This document shows, piece after piece, positions 9,885 through 19,165 of a DNA stretch of 64,000 nt. Every line of letters begins with the position of its first letter. Position 1 is the first letter of the stretch. The DNA is from Marinomonas spartinae. Lineage in GTDB: Bacteria > Pseudomonadota > Gammaproteobacteria > Pseudomonadales > Marinomonadaceae. Location of the stretch: the NCBI RefSeq assembly GCF_900089775.1, contig NZ_FLOB01000002.1, positions 62,001 through 126,000 of the forward strand, written 5' to 3'. The translations under genes and the position numbers were made by a program. Below the pieces are notes generated by a model, which saw only the letters and a list, made by a program, of their open reading frames with translations, made no database searches and had not been told where the DNA came from.

Positions 9885-11105
9885 TTAAGAAGCAGCAGCG
9901 GCTTCTGCCTGTTCCGATGGAATGTGTCTTAGGTAGCCAGCAATGATTATCGCGACTAAAAGCAGTGCTGCGACAAAGATAACAAGGCCTTTCCAACCTA
10001 AATCTGAGTAAATATAGCCATTGATATAACCCACAATAGAGCCACCAATATAATAGAAAAATAGATAAATCGAGGTCGCTTGGCCTCTATCTTTTTCTGC
10101 ATGCTTGTTTACCCATCTTAAGCTAATAGAATGACACCCAAAGAAGCAGCAGGTAAAGATGATAACGCCTGCTAAAACGGTGTATATACTGTTTGATAGT
10201 GATAATACAATACCAACAATCATTGTAATGAATAGGCCAATATAAACAGGGCAGCTACCTAATTTATTGGACAGTCTTCCCGCTTGTGGGGCGCTTATAA
10301 CACTTAAGGCAAAACAGATAGAGATAAGGCCTGCGTCAGAACGAGATAAATTTAGTGGCGATTGAGTAACATGGAAGGTTAAAAAACTATAAAGTGATGT
10401 AAAGACCCCAAAGATAATAAAGCCAATAAAATAGACAGGTAGGATTTTTTTATTCCTTAAATGAAAGCCCATGCCGCTCACAATATTTTTTAATTTTAGG
10501 TTGTGTGTCGGGTTAAAGTTTTTAGAAGAAGGAAGTAAAAATAGCACTAAGCATGAAATAGCAAATAGCAGTGATGCAAAACCTAAGAAAATATTGTGAA
10601 GTTGTGTGTGTGCAATCATTTGGCTGGCAAATACCCTGCCAGACATTCCACCCATTGAGTTACCAAAGACAAAATAGCCTGTGACAATACTGGCCACAGC
10701 AGAGGGAACCTCTTCACTAATATAAGCTGTTGCCGCAGCGGCAATACCGCTTAACGTTAGTCCAAGCAATCCCATCATGGCAACAAGAAGATCCCAAGAG
10801 TGGATCATAGAGCATAGACAGGTGATAACCGCACCGGAAAAGAGTGCCGTGACAATGAGTCTTTTTCTTCCAAAGCGATCTGACAAGCTTCCGGTGACTA
10901 ATAGACCTATTGCCAGCATAGCCGTTTCAACCGATAGAATCTCACTAATATGGTCAGTAGGAATGTGATACAGCTTTGATAGTGTCGGCAGAAGAGGTTG
11001 AATAAAAAATAAAGAGGCTAACTCCGATAAGCCTGATAGTGCCAATGCTATAGTGATTATAATATAGGACTTTTTGAAAGGTGTATTACTGGATGTATCA
11101 GACAT
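9885..11105 (-). CDS. MFS transporter (YnfM-like)
   Basis: 406 residues with about twelve hydrophobic segments. The MFS signature after helix 2 is SDRFGRKR. The first half resembles the YnfM/arabinose-efflux-like group. It lies 72 bp downstream of the tctA-tctB fusion in the same direction but behind a good terminator hairpin, so read-through or a separate promoter is needed. It could carry the same organic acid as the Tct system or export something unrelated. Convergent with dctD, 12 bp apart. Confidence 0.8.
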   Translation of the reverse strand: MSDTSSNTPFKKSYIIITIALALSGLSELASLFFIQPLLPTLSKLYHIPTDHISEILSVETAMLAIGLLVTGSLSDRFGRKRLIVTALFSGAVITCLCSMIHSWDLLVAMMGLLGLTLSGIAAAATAYISEEVPSAVASIVTGYFVFGNSMGGMSGRVFASQMIAHTQLHNIFLGFASLLFAISCLVLFLLPSSKNFNPTHNLKLKNIVSGMGFHLRNKKILPVYFIGFIIFGVFTSLYSFLTFHVTQSPLNLSRSDAGLISICFALSVISAPQAGRLSNKLGSCPVYIGLFITMIVGIVLSLSNSIYTVLAGVIIFTCCFFGCHSISLRWVNKHAEKDRGQATSIYLFFYYIGGSIVGYINGYIYSDLGWKGLVIFVAALLLVAIIIAGYLRHIPSEQAEAAAAS

Positions 11106-11135
11106 ATCTGTAACCTTTTATTATTCTGGTGTTAA

Positions 11136-11169
11136 TAAAAAAGGTGAGGAGGCGGGGGGCAACCTCACC
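11136..11169 (-). terminator. rho-independent terminator after tctAB
   Basis: Read on the minus strand: stem GGTGAGG, a C-rich loop, CCTCACC, then TTTTTTATT. It sits just downstream of the tctAB stop codon and before the MFS start. Confidence 0.8.
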
Positions 11170-11177
11170 AATGTGTT

Positions 11178-13130
11178 TTAAAATATTTTATCGACTGGCG
11201 TTAAAATATAGGGATCTAAAAAACCTTCTGGATAGTCGATGTGCATGATATGACGCATAACTAATAAGAAAATTACTAAGCAAAAAGCGATAATAAACGA
11301 CTTAGTCCATGATGCTTTTGCCAAATAAGACAAAAATAGCAATGAGAAAACAAACGTAGTGGAGATAAAACCTAAATAGTAGTACCCACACGCAATGACA
11401 AAGAAACCAACAATATAGCAAGCCTCTAGCCTAATATTGGTGACCACTTTGCGATGTTTTACTTTATAGCGTTGTATCAGCAATGCTATGCAAGAGAACA
11501 GCACGATTGCAATAGCAATCAGAGGAAATGCCTTAGTTAACGTGGACATGTCCCATATGTTAAATAAAGCATATGTGCCTGCACCAGTAATTAGCAGAAT
11601 CAGTACCAGATCGGTAATAGAGGTGATTGGCAACTCTTTTTCTGTGACTTGACCCTCGTCTTTTTGTGCTTTTCTTCTGCTTTTAAGAATAGGAGGAAGA
11701 ACAAAGCCCAGTATGATCAACAAAGCAATGATAATTACGCCAGGACGTTCAAACCAAGAGTAACCATAGAACTGAATGCTTTGGAAAAAGTAATTCTCCG
11801 CACCAGATGACAATACAAAGCCAATTAAAAATGCTGGACGTGGCCATCCCGCATCCTTCATCAAGACACCTATAGTCGCAATGACGCCAAGGACGATGAA
11901 GTCGCCTAGACTGCGAGTTGCTTGATAAGCAGCAAACAGAATAAGTGTTAAAATGATGGGAGCAAGTATTGAGAATTTAACGTAAGTCAGCAGTGAAATT
12001 GGACGTGTAAAACAAATACAAAAAATTGCGCCCAAAATGTTCGCTAAAGCTAAAGACCAAATGATGGTGTAGGTTAGGTCTAGATGAGTGGTAATCATAG
12101 AGACGCCTGGCTGTAAACCAAGCAATAACATACCACCTAGAAATACCGCCGCCGAACCCGAGCCAGGTATACCAAATAATAGCGTTGGAATCATACTACC
12201 AGAAGCACAGGCATTATTGGCTGATTCAGGTGCGATCACCCCTTTGATCTCACCTTTACCAAATTGCGAGCTGTCTTTGCTTGAATTCATGGCAAAGCTG
12301 TAAGTCATCCAATCGACAACTGAGCCGCCTAAGCCTGGAATAGCCCCAACAAGACTGCCAAAAATAGACGATTTGCCTACAAGAGGAAGATTTTGAAAAA
12401 CGTCTTTTATCCCTTGCTTTAGGCCATGTCCCAATTTATTGGGAGTGGACGCAATCGCTTTATTTTGAACAAGTAGGCTAATGATTTCTGGTAAGGCAAA
12501 AATACCTAAACCGACGACGACCAAAGGAATACCATCGTAAAGATAGTCGATGCCAAGCGTAAATCTAAAATCGCCTGTAGCGGGGGCTGAACCAACAGAA
12601 CCAACCAATAAACCTAGTCCACAAGCCGCCAACCCTTTAAAAATGTTGCCGCCAGATAATGCAGCCACCACACTTAAACCCAATAAGGTCAGCATAAATA
12701 ATTCGGCAGATGAAAAAGACAGTACAATCGGTCGTGCGACTAGAATGAACACACTAAGAACGATAGCACCTACTACACCGCCTATCATCGAACACATAAA
12801 AGCAGCGGATAACGCTCGCGCTGCTTGTCCCTTTTTCGCAAGAGGGAAGCCATCCATGACCGTTGCTTGGGAAGAACTCGATCCAGGAATTCCCATTAAA
12901 ACGGAGGTGAACGTATCACCGGTAGGTATCACTGCAACCAGTCCCATTAGCATCCCTAAGCCAACAGATGGTTCCATTCCGTATATGAATGGCAACAGTA
13001 AGGACATACCAGCAATACCACCGAGTCCTGGAATAATACCTACCACAAGACCAACTAAGACCCCACCTAATAAATAGATAAAGTGCGTAAACGATAAAAT
13101 TTGGTCTAAGGCACTAAGAAGCACGGCCAT
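11178..13130 (-). CDS. tripartite tricarboxylate transporter permease, TctA-TctB fusion
   Basis: 650 residues. Residues about 1-495 are a TctA large permease with the two conserved motif blocks PGLGGIAGMSLLLPFIYG / IPTGDTFTSVLMGIPGSS and AIPGLGGSVVDW / GIPGSGSAAVFLGG. After a charged linker, residues about 515-640 form a four-helix TctB-like small subunit. TctA alone is about 500 residues, so this is a natural fusion of the two membrane subunits. With the preceding binding protein it forms a secondary, ion-driven importer for a di- or tricarboxylate. The start is 26 bp after the tctC stop. Confidence 0.9.
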   Translation of the reverse strand: MAVLLSALDQILSFTHFIYLLGGVLVGLVVGIIPGLGGIAGMSLLLPFIYGMEPSVGLGMLMGLVAVIPTGDTFTSVLMGIPGSSSSQATVMDGFPLAKKGQAARALSAAFMCSMIGGVVGAIVLSVFILVARPIVLSFSSAELFMLTLLGLSVVAALSGGNIFKGLAACGLGLLVGSVGSAPATGDFRFTLGIDYLYDGIPLVVVGLGIFALPEIISLLVQNKAIASTPNKLGHGLKQGIKDVFQNLPLVGKSSIFGSLVGAIPGLGGSVVDWMTYSFAMNSSKDSSQFGKGEIKGVIAPESANNACASGSMIPTLLFGIPGSGSAAVFLGGMLLLGLQPGVSMITTHLDLTYTIIWSLALANILGAIFCICFTRPISLLTYVKFSILAPIILTLILFAAYQATRSLGDFIVLGVIATIGVLMKDAGWPRPAFLIGFVLSSGAENYFFQSIQFYGYSWFERPGVIIIALLIILGFVLPPILKSRRKAQKDEGQVTEKELPITSITDLVLILLITGAGTYALFNIWDMSTLTKAFPLIAIAIVLFSCIALLIQRYKVKHRKVVTNIRLEACYIVGFFVIACGYYYLGFISTTFVFSLLFLSYLAKASWTKSFIIAFCLVIFLLVMRHIMHIDYPEGFLDPYILTPVDKIF

Positions 13131-13156
13131 GAATAACTCCTAATGACAGCTATGGA

Positions 13157-14239
13157 TTAGAGTGAATAATCAAATTTCTGTTTTAGCCATTTGGCTACCC
13201 AAGCGTATAGCTCAGGAGAAATTTTGGTGGCTTCTTGAAGATGTTGAGCGACATTGACTCCCACAATATTTTTATAGGGACCAATTTGCACTATAGAGTC
13301 TTTAATGAACTGAGGATCTTTCAGCATTTCTTTAATCCCTTTTTGGTACGCATGAATAATGTCGCTTGGCGTATTTGCGGGAATAAAGATCACTTTTTGG
13401 AAAGCAAAGCCTGCCGCTAGGAACTTAGAGTAAGCGGTATATTCATTACCAGATGGTTTCTTGCCATACTTCTGGAAATAGACCTCTTGGAATGTAGGTA
13501 AATTTGGAAAGGCTGGATCGCGTACTATCTTCCCATCTTCGTTCATCACCCCTAAAGAGAATAACGGAATCGCTTTGTGGTTTTTAACCAAGTCTTCTAC
13601 CGAGTTGATATAAGCCGAAGTAGTCTGAAAGTCTATTTTTGCTTCACCACGTTCGAAGGCTAGACGACCCGCGCCACGGCTCTTCATACCGAATACTGGC
13701 TTGACGTCAAGACCAAGCATTTCAAAAGCCATTAGTACAGGCAACTCAAGTCGAGTTGGACCTTGGGATCCGAAAGGGAGTGTGACACCGTTTAGCTTAT
13801 CGATATCGGCAGCGGACTTAACGCCAAGGTTAGGCTGGACATAGACTACGCCACCTGTTGGACTCGCCATTAATGGCATCCATTTATCGAAGTTGTAGCG
13901 GACGCGTTTATCACCCAGCATGAACGGAAAAAGTGTTGATGCCGAGGTCCCTAAAATATCCGAGCCATCGCTTCTAGCACGCTTATAAAATAAGTTAGTA
14001 CCAGTAATAGAGCCACCACCAGGCTGGTTTTTAATGACAACCGTTGGGTGAGTGGGAATATACTTTGTTAAATAGGGAGCGATAAAGCGTGCCCAAACGT
14101 CTGTACCACCGCCAACACCAAAGGGTATGGTCCAATTAATCGTTGAGGGAATATCGGCTGTCTCTGCTTTCGCTGCTGTTGTTAGCAAGCTACCAAAGAT
14201 CAAGGTTGAGGCGCATAAGAGCTTCAAGTGCTTTTTCAT
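13157..14239 (-). CDS. TctC/Bug-family periplasmic binding protein
   Basis: About 360 residues from the ATG at 14239, which follows an AGGAT ribosome site; an in-frame upstream extension has no signal. A clear signal peptide (MKKHLKLLCASTLIFG up to AKAE) directs it to the periplasm. The IPFGVGGGTDVWAR segment and the G-G-S-TG strand are typical of Bug proteins, which clamp carboxylates between two domains. It lies between the GalD-like isomerase and TctAB, so it probably binds the isomerase's substrate or a close relative. Confidence 0.87.
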   Translation of the reverse strand: MKKHLKLLCASTLIFGSLLTTAAKAETADIPSTINWTIPFGVGGGTDVWARFIAPYLTKYIPTHPTVVIKNQPGGGSITGTNLFYKRARSDGSDILGTSASTLFPFMLGDKRVRYNFDKWMPLMASPTGGVVYVQPNLGVKSAADIDKLNGVTLPFGSQGPTRLELPVLMAFEMLGLDVKPVFGMKSRGAGRLAFERGEAKIDFQTTSAYINSVEDLVKNHKAIPLFSLGVMNEDGKIVRDPAFPNLPTFQEVYFQKYGKKPSGNEYTAYSKFLAAGFAFQKVIFIPANTPSDIIHAYQKGIKEMLKDPQFIKDSIVQIGPYKNIVGVNVAQHLQEATKISPELYAWVAKWLKQKFDYSL

Positions 14240-14300
14240 GGTTTTATCCTTTTTTGTTTTTATAGAGCTTTTATTGTAGTCGTTGAGATCATTAAGTGTG

Positions 14301-15362
14301 CTAATCGAGATAAATGGTGCCATTTAATATTCGTTTAGCGGTTCGTATGAGCGACACACTTTCGATGACAGAGCTGTCATCAGCTTTGCGTGTGACACTC
14401 AGCTCTATTGTTCCTGATGGGTGCTCAAGAACAAAAGAAGAATCGTCACTGTCATTATTGATCAGTTCTGATGCGATGGTACCGAGTGTGCAGCAGGCGG
14501 TTGTAATGGCGATGCTGCCTGTGACAGCTAGCGCTTTATGGCATTTATTTGGTACGAAATAGCGCGCTGAAATAGTGCCACCGTGCACAGCGGGTGACAG
14601 CAAAATAGGTTTAGGGATTACAGAATTAGAGACATCGCCTAAGCCCATTAATCGACCCGCTTGAAGACGAATATTTTCTAATCGGCTCATGAACTCCACA
14701 TCGTTATCAAACTCCGATGGGGACTCATAACCTGTTTTTTTAAGGTCAGAAGCTTTAATCAAAACAACAGGGGTGGCGGCATCGATACAGGTAACTGGGA
14801 CCGAGTCAATGACATCTATTTTATTCCCCGTTGGTAGTAATTTTCCTGTTTTAGCACCTTCAACATCGATAAAGGTTAAATGGATGGGTTCTCCTGGCGA
14901 GTTAGTGCCAGCAATGATGGTGTTTCCAGAATATTTAACTTTACCATTAGGCGTCGATACCGTAGCGTGTATAATCTTGCCGGTATTGAGGTTATGAATG
15001 CGTACGGTTGTTTTATCGTTTGAGGCCGGAAACAGTCCTGTTTCAATTGCATAGGGCGCGACGCCCGCTAACATGTTTCCACAGTTTGGTGCGAAGTCTA
15101 CTTTCTTCTCGAGTATGCCCACTTGAGCAAATAGGTAATCCACATCCGCTTCTGGATGAGTTGAGGGTCCTACCATGGCAACCTTGCTTGTTAAGCTATT
15201 GCCTCCGCCAATGCCATCTATTTGAAGTTCGTGACCAGATCCCATTATTTTCAAAAGAACATCCGCACAGGCATCTCTCTCTTTAGGTAGATCAGAAATT
15301 TTTAGGTATGGGCCTCGAGAGGTGCCACCACGCATAATCATGCAGGATATGGTTTGTGACAT
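14301..15362 (-). CDS. PrpF-family isomerase, GalD-like (4-oxalomesaconate tautomerase)
   Basis: 353 residues. PrpF/DAP-epimerase-like fold with the start MIMRGGTSRGPYLK, the block IDGIGGGNSLTSKVAMV, and the catalytic-cysteine segment FAPNCGNMLAGV. The closest remembered match is Pseudomonas GalD, which tautomerises 4-oxalomesaconate in gallate breakdown; other members isomerise 2-methylaconitate or related acids. No gallate dioxygenase or hydratase is nearby, so I keep the substrate open as an unsaturated tricarboxylate. It is the first gene of the galD-tctC-tctAB operon, divergent from LysR. Confidence 0.8.
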   Translation of the reverse strand: MSQTISCMIMRGGTSRGPYLKISDLPKERDACADVLLKIMGSGHELQIDGIGGGNSLTSKVAMVGPSTHPEADVDYLFAQVGILEKKVDFAPNCGNMLAGVAPYAIETGLFPASNDKTTVRIHNLNTGKIIHATVSTPNGKVKYSGNTIIAGTNSPGEPIHLTFIDVEGAKTGKLLPTGNKIDVIDSVPVTCIDAATPVVLIKASDLKKTGYESPSEFDNDVEFMSRLENIRLQAGRLMGLGDVSNSVIPKPILLSPAVHGGTISARYFVPNKCHKALAVTGSIAITTACCTLGTIASELINNDSDDSSFVLEHPSGTIELSVTRKADDSSVIESVSLIRTAKRILNGTIYLD

Positions 15363-15417
15363 TATAAAAACCTTATTGTTATTGGTACTGGCGCTAAGAT
15401 CTCATAATGAGGATTGG

Positions 15418-15452
15418 TGCATCAAATGCAAAAATAAGTTATAAATGATGCA
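15418..15452. promoter_or_regulatory. candidate LysR operator between galD-like gene and lysR
   Basis: The 13-bp palindrome TGCATCAAATGCA (15418-15430) is followed 15 bp later by TGATGCA. Both sit in the 113-bp divergent region where a LysR regulator normally binds its T-N11-A site. Inference from position and symmetry only. Confidence 0.4.
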
Positions 15453-15475
15453 AAATTGTTATCAGTGGTGGGGTC

Positions 15476-16381
15476 ATGCATCAAATAGAGTTCAAAGATT
15501 TGGTTATTTTTATTCGGATTGCGGAGACGGGAAACTTTCATGATGCAGCAGAATTAACCTTTCTGTCGCAGCCTGCATTAAGCCGTAGAATGCAAAAATT
15601 AGAGTCTTTACTTGGAGCACAATTGTTCGAAAGAACCACCAGAAAAACTTGGTTAACATCGGTTGGTAGAGAGTTCTTACCCAAAGCCAGAAGGATGGTG
15701 GAAGAGTTCGAAATGTCCATTTTGGGCATTAAAGACATGGCGTCCCAGCAAAAAGGTAAGGTTGTTATTGCCTGCATTCCAACCGCAGCGTTTTACTTTT
15801 TGCCCAGTGTTATTAATGTTTTTAATGAACGTTATCCTGGTATTCGAATTCAAATTTTAGACGAAAGTGCCAATCAGGGGCTGGAATCCGTTATTCGAGG
15901 GGATGCCGACTTTGGCATTAATATGGCTATTGCACAGCACCCGGAGGTAGTTTTTACACCACTTCTAGATGACCCTTTTGTGGTTTGTCTGAGGAAAGAT
16001 CACCCATTATGCGAATTGGATGAAGTGTCTTGGGCTGATATGGAGTCCTATAAATTAATTAGTGTTGGGCGAGCTAGCGGTAATCGTATTTTATTGGATA
16101 AATCATTAGCCAGAGATCAGGTGAAATTGAACAGTTTTTATGAGGTTCAGCACCTTTCAACCTCATTGGGGTTAGTGGAAATGGGATTAGGCATCTCCAT
16201 TGTACCGAAATTAGCCATGCCGTTAAGCTCTGCATCAGCACTGACATTTAGGCCGCTCAAAGGGCAGAAAATTGATCGCTCAATTGGGTTGGTAAAGCGT
16301 AGCTCTACTTCTGTATCACCTGCCGCTGATTTATTTATCAATATATTGTTGGAGCACTGGAAAGCCGTTGATCTTACTTAG
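15476..16381 (+). CDS. LysR-family transcriptional regulator
   Basis: 301 residues. The N-terminal winged helix (about 5-65) contains FHDAAELTFLSQPALSRRMQKLE, a standard LysR recognition region shown here split from FHDAAE onwards, and the C-terminal periplasmic-binding-like effector domain spans about 95-295. Divergent from the galD-tct operon across 113 bp, so it most likely activates that operon in response to the imported acid. Convergent with the gamma-glutamyltransferase gene. Confidence 0.88.
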   Translation: MHQIEFKDLVIFIRIAETGNFHDAAELTFLSQPALSRRMQKLESLLGAQLFERTTRKTWLTSVGREFLPKARRMVEEFEMSILGIKDMASQQKGKVVIACIPTAAFYFLPSVINVFNERYPGIRIQILDESANQGLESVIRGDADFGINMAIAQHPEVVFTPLLDDPFVVCLRKDHPLCELDEVSWADMESYKLISVGRASGNRILLDKSLARDQVKLNSFYEVQHLSTSLGLVEMGLGISIVPKLAMPLSSASALTFRPLKGQKIDRSIGLVKRSSTSVSPAADLFINILLEHWKAVDLT

Positions 16382-16391
16382 GGGTTATCCC

Positions 16392-16420
16392 CCCTATGAT
16401 GGTGGTTTGTAATCATAGGG
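16392..16420. other. hairpin between convergent lysR and ggt
   Basis: Perfect 9-bp inverted repeat CCCTATGAT / ATCATAGGG with an 11-base loop in the 69-bp space between convergent stops. There is no U-run on either strand, so it is a weak terminator or transcript-end stabiliser at most. Confidence 0.4.
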
Positions 16421-16450
16421 AGGATGTAAATAAGGGAAGATGGGGCTTCA

Positions 16451-18208
16451 TCAGTCTCCCAAAACCAATCCTTCACGCCTTGGGTCGGCTCCGCCGTAGA
16501 GCTTCCCCGATTGGATTTCAATACCTTGCGCTCCTGAATTCAAATCTTTTATGGCGACTTTATACCCCATTTTTTCTAATGGTTCTTTTAGGGCTTCTGC
16601 TTTTGTGCCTTTCTCTAGTTCAAAAGTACCAAAACGATTAATGGCGTTGGGCAGAGAAATGGCTTGCTGAATATTCATCCCCCACTCCAGATTAGCAATC
16701 AACGTTTTGACCACATAACCAATGATACTTGAGCCGCCTGGTGAGCCAATCAGTAAGTAAGGTTTACCCTCTTTCATAACGATGGTTGGTGACATAGAAG
16801 AGCGTGGACGTTTACCCGGTTCTAATCGATTGGCGATTGGGTAACCATTTTCGTAAGACTTAAAAGAAAAGTCTGTTAGCTCATTGTTGAGCAAAAAGCC
16901 ATCGACCATTAGCTTCGAGCCAAAAGCACTTTCAATGGTGGTGGTGATGGAAACGGCGTTGCCATCTTTGTCGATAATGACAATATGACTGGTACTGGGA
17001 AATTCAATAGCGATATCGTCTGCCTGTTTGAACGGATGACGCCATTCAGGTTCTCCCGCTGCAACATGAGCAAGTGCTTTGCCGGGGGGGATAAGTTGGG
17101 CTCGGGCCTTTAAATAGCTCGGATCTAATAAGCCCTGTGGCATAGGCACATAATCGGTATCGGCCATGTATCGACCTCGATCCGCAAACGCTAAACGCGA
17201 TGCATCGCCTATAATTTGCCAAGCTTCGGGTGAGTTGGGACCCATCTTAGCAAGATTAAATTGTTCGGTGATGCCCATGATTTGTCCAACGGTTAAGCCA
17301 CCTGAGCTGGGTGGCCCCATGCCGCATATATCATATTGTTTATAGGGCAGACACACGGGCTTTCTTTGTTTGACTTGGTAGTTAGCCAGGTCCGCTTCGG
17401 ACAGAACCCCTGGATTATCCACCACATGGTTGACCTGCCGAACGATGTCCTTGCCAATTTTCCCATGATAAAAAATATCAGGGCCATGCATGGCCAATTC
17501 ACTTAAGGTTCTGGCATAGGCCAAATTTTTCAGGCGTTGTCCCGCTTGGATGGGGCTGTTATCCAAGCTGAAAAAGTACGCTTTGGTTTCTGGGTAGCGA
17601 GATAGATGCGCTTTGTTGCTTTCAACAGAGTGGGCGAGTCGAGGCGAAACGATAAAGCCATCGAGGGCTATTTTTTCTGCTGGTTTTAATAGGTCCGACC
17701 AAGGTTTTCGACCATAGCGTTTGTGCAATTCAGCCATCAATTTAATGGTGCCAGGAGTCCCAACAGAGCGCCCTCCGACAACCGCATCATAGAATTTGAG
17801 CGGCTTGCCATTGTTGTCTTGAAACAGTTCTGGAGTGGCTTTCATGGGGGCGGTTTCGCGCCCATCAAAGGTGGTGAGCTGTTTGTTTTTTGCATCGTAG
17901 TAAACGGCGAAAGCGCCACCACCTAAACCAGAAGACTGAGGTTCTACAAGGCCCAATGTCATTTGCACGGCGACCAGTGCATCAATAGCAGAGCCTCCTG
18001 ATTTGAGCACATCGTAACCTACTTGAGTGGCGATAGGGTTGGCGGTTGCTACCATCTCGTGTTGAGCTGTGACCAGTTTTTTTTCAGAGATGGCACTCGT
18101 TTGCTCTGGAGCAACGGCATCGGTCACTTGACCAGAGGCAAAGAGGCTCTGACTAAGAAAGAGTGATGAAAGCAGTAACAATCGTTGCGGTGTCTGTCGT
18201 TTGTACAT
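16451..18208 (-). CDS. ggt: gamma-glutamyltransferase (periplasmic)
   Basis: 585 residues from the ATG at 18208, preceded by AAGGA; an earlier in-frame ATG lacks a ribosome site. Signal peptide (LLLLSSLFLSQSLFASG), then the Ntn-hydrolase precursor. SSGLGGGAF and DGRETAP bind glutamate in the large subunit. The autocleavage nucleophile is Thr about 406 in STSHIVIIDKDGNAVS, and the small subunit carries RPRSSMSPTIV and GSPGGSSIIG. It splits glutathione and other gamma-glutamyl compounds in the periplasm. Length and motifs are complete. Confidence 0.94.
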   Translation of the reverse strand: MYKRQTPQRLLLLSSLFLSQSLFASGQVTDAVAPEQTSAISEKKLVTAQHEMVATANPIATQVGYDVLKSGGSAIDALVAVQMTLGLVEPQSSGLGGGAFAVYYDAKNKQLTTFDGRETAPMKATPELFQDNNGKPLKFYDAVVGGRSVGTPGTIKLMAELHKRYGRKPWSDLLKPAEKIALDGFIVSPRLAHSVESNKAHLSRYPETKAYFFSLDNSPIQAGQRLKNLAYARTLSELAMHGPDIFYHGKIGKDIVRQVNHVVDNPGVLSEADLANYQVKQRKPVCLPYKQYDICGMGPPSSGGLTVGQIMGITEQFNLAKMGPNSPEAWQIIGDASRLAFADRGRYMADTDYVPMPQGLLDPSYLKARAQLIPPGKALAHVAAGEPEWRHPFKQADDIAIEFPSTSHIVIIDKDGNAVSITTTIESAFGSKLMVDGFLLNNELTDFSFKSYENGYPIANRLEPGKRPRSSMSPTIVMKEGKPYLLIGSPGGSSIIGYVVKTLIANLEWGMNIQQAISLPNAINRFGTFELEKGTKAEALKEPLEKMGYKVAIKDLNSGAQGIEIQSGKLYGGADPRREGLVLGD

Positions 18209-18277
18209 TTGGCTGTCCTTATGTATACAGTTGAGAGAGTGTTTCACCTGTTTGTCATTTATTTATTGCTATTTGTT

Positions 18278-18416
18278 GAGACCTTTGCGCGATGTCACGA
18301 GCGACGCCAAGGCGCGGCAAAAACAGACGAGAAAGCGGATTTTATAGCTATAAATGAGCATTTTGAGTCTGTTTTTAACAAAGTATTGGCAAGCGCAGTA
18401 GTCGTGCAAAAGTCTC
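18278..18416. mobile_element. 139-bp MITE-like inverted-repeat element, copy 1
   Basis: Ends GAGACCTTTGCGCGA and TCGTGCAAAAGTCTC form terminal inverted repeats (13/15 matching). It is flanked by a perfect 5-bp direct repeat TTGTT (18273-18277 and 18417-18421), a target duplication. Same length and layout as the copy at 57555. It encodes no transposase, so it must have been moved by one encoded elsewhere. It contains a 21-codon ATG-to-TGA frame (18292-18357). Confidence 0.85.
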
Positions 18417-18740
18417 TTGTTCTGATACACGTTTTTAAACCGTGTACTCAAATCAGAACAAATAATGCGGATAATAGAAAGACCATAAGTGCTCTTTTAT
18501 GTTTCGTATTCTTTGTTAAGCATCTCGTCAATAGGTTCACTATTCACATTCGATGCTTGCCGCAAATAGCAGGCTTTTATCTCCATGCTGAGTCAAGAGG
18601 ACTTATTAACACCTTCCCTAATGGGTAATGAATTGGACTTTTGGCTGGATGGCCTTGTCAGGTGGCAGGTCATTTTGTTAATTATAACCTTGGTAAGACT
18701 GATTACTTTATAGAATGCATTATGTTGCAGGAGAATCACT
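18417..18740. other. gene-free region with large inverted repeat
   Basis: It begins with a long hairpin: TTGTTCTGAT (18417-18426) pairs with ATCAGAACAA (18452-18461), with an inner ACACG/CGTGT stem. Joined across the MITE, the left arm becomes ATTTGTTCTGAT, a perfect 12-bp match to ATCAGAACAAAT. The remaining sequence to 18740 holds the promoter of the ABM gene; GCAGGAG before its ATG is the ribosome site. I see no gene in it. Confidence 0.5.
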
Positions 18741-19043
18741 ATGTACGTAGCAATGAACCGTTTCCGTATTGCTGTAGGACGTGAAGAGGAATTTATCAAT
18801 ATTTGGCGTAGCCGAGATACTCACTTAAAAGACGTACCTGGCTTTGATTCATTTAATTTATTACAGGGTGAAACCAATGAAGAGTTCACTCTGTTTGCTT
18901 CTCATACTATTTGGGAAAATGAGCAGGCGTTCCGCGACTGGACTAAATCTGAGGCCTTTCGTAAGGCTCATGCAAATGCCACGTCATCTAGAGGTCTATA
19001 TCTTGGGCCACCAAAGTTCGAAGGCTTTTCAACGGTTCTTTAA
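18741..19043 (+). CDS. antibiotic biosynthesis monooxygenase (ABM) domain protein, IsdG/HmoA-like
   Basis: 100 residues, a single ferredoxin-like ABM domain. Typical segments are NRFRIAVGREEEFINIW, PGFDSFNLLQGE, ASHTIWENEQAFRDW and SEAFRKAHANA, which suggest the IsdG/HmoA branch (haem degradation or haem binding) rather than a quinone monooxygenase. Cytoplasmic, probably a dimer. No iron-uptake genes are near, so haem oxygenase activity is only a family-level guess. Confidence 0.78.
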   Translation: MYVAMNRFRIAVGREEEFINIWRSRDTHLKDVPGFDSFNLLQGETNEEFTLFASHTIWENEQAFRDWTKSEAFRKAHANATSSRGLYLGPPKFEGFSTVL

Positions 19044-19165
19044 CCAGAATCACTTGATGTTGCTTACCTGTTAAGGGATTAGTTTACTTGTGAAAGTGAT
19101 CGGCTAAGTATAATAATCTGGTGCTGAACTAGTAAATCCGTCCCTTTTTTATCATCGAGCGTTGT

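Noticed and set aside
12550..13077. A 175-codon open frame antisense to tctA
   Set aside because: Low-complexity Pro/Thr/Ser composition typical of an antisense shadow of a membrane protein.
18185..18628. A 147-codon plus-strand open frame spanning mobile element copy 1
   Set aside because: It runs through the inverted-repeat element and the ggt promoter, has no ribosome site and no family features.
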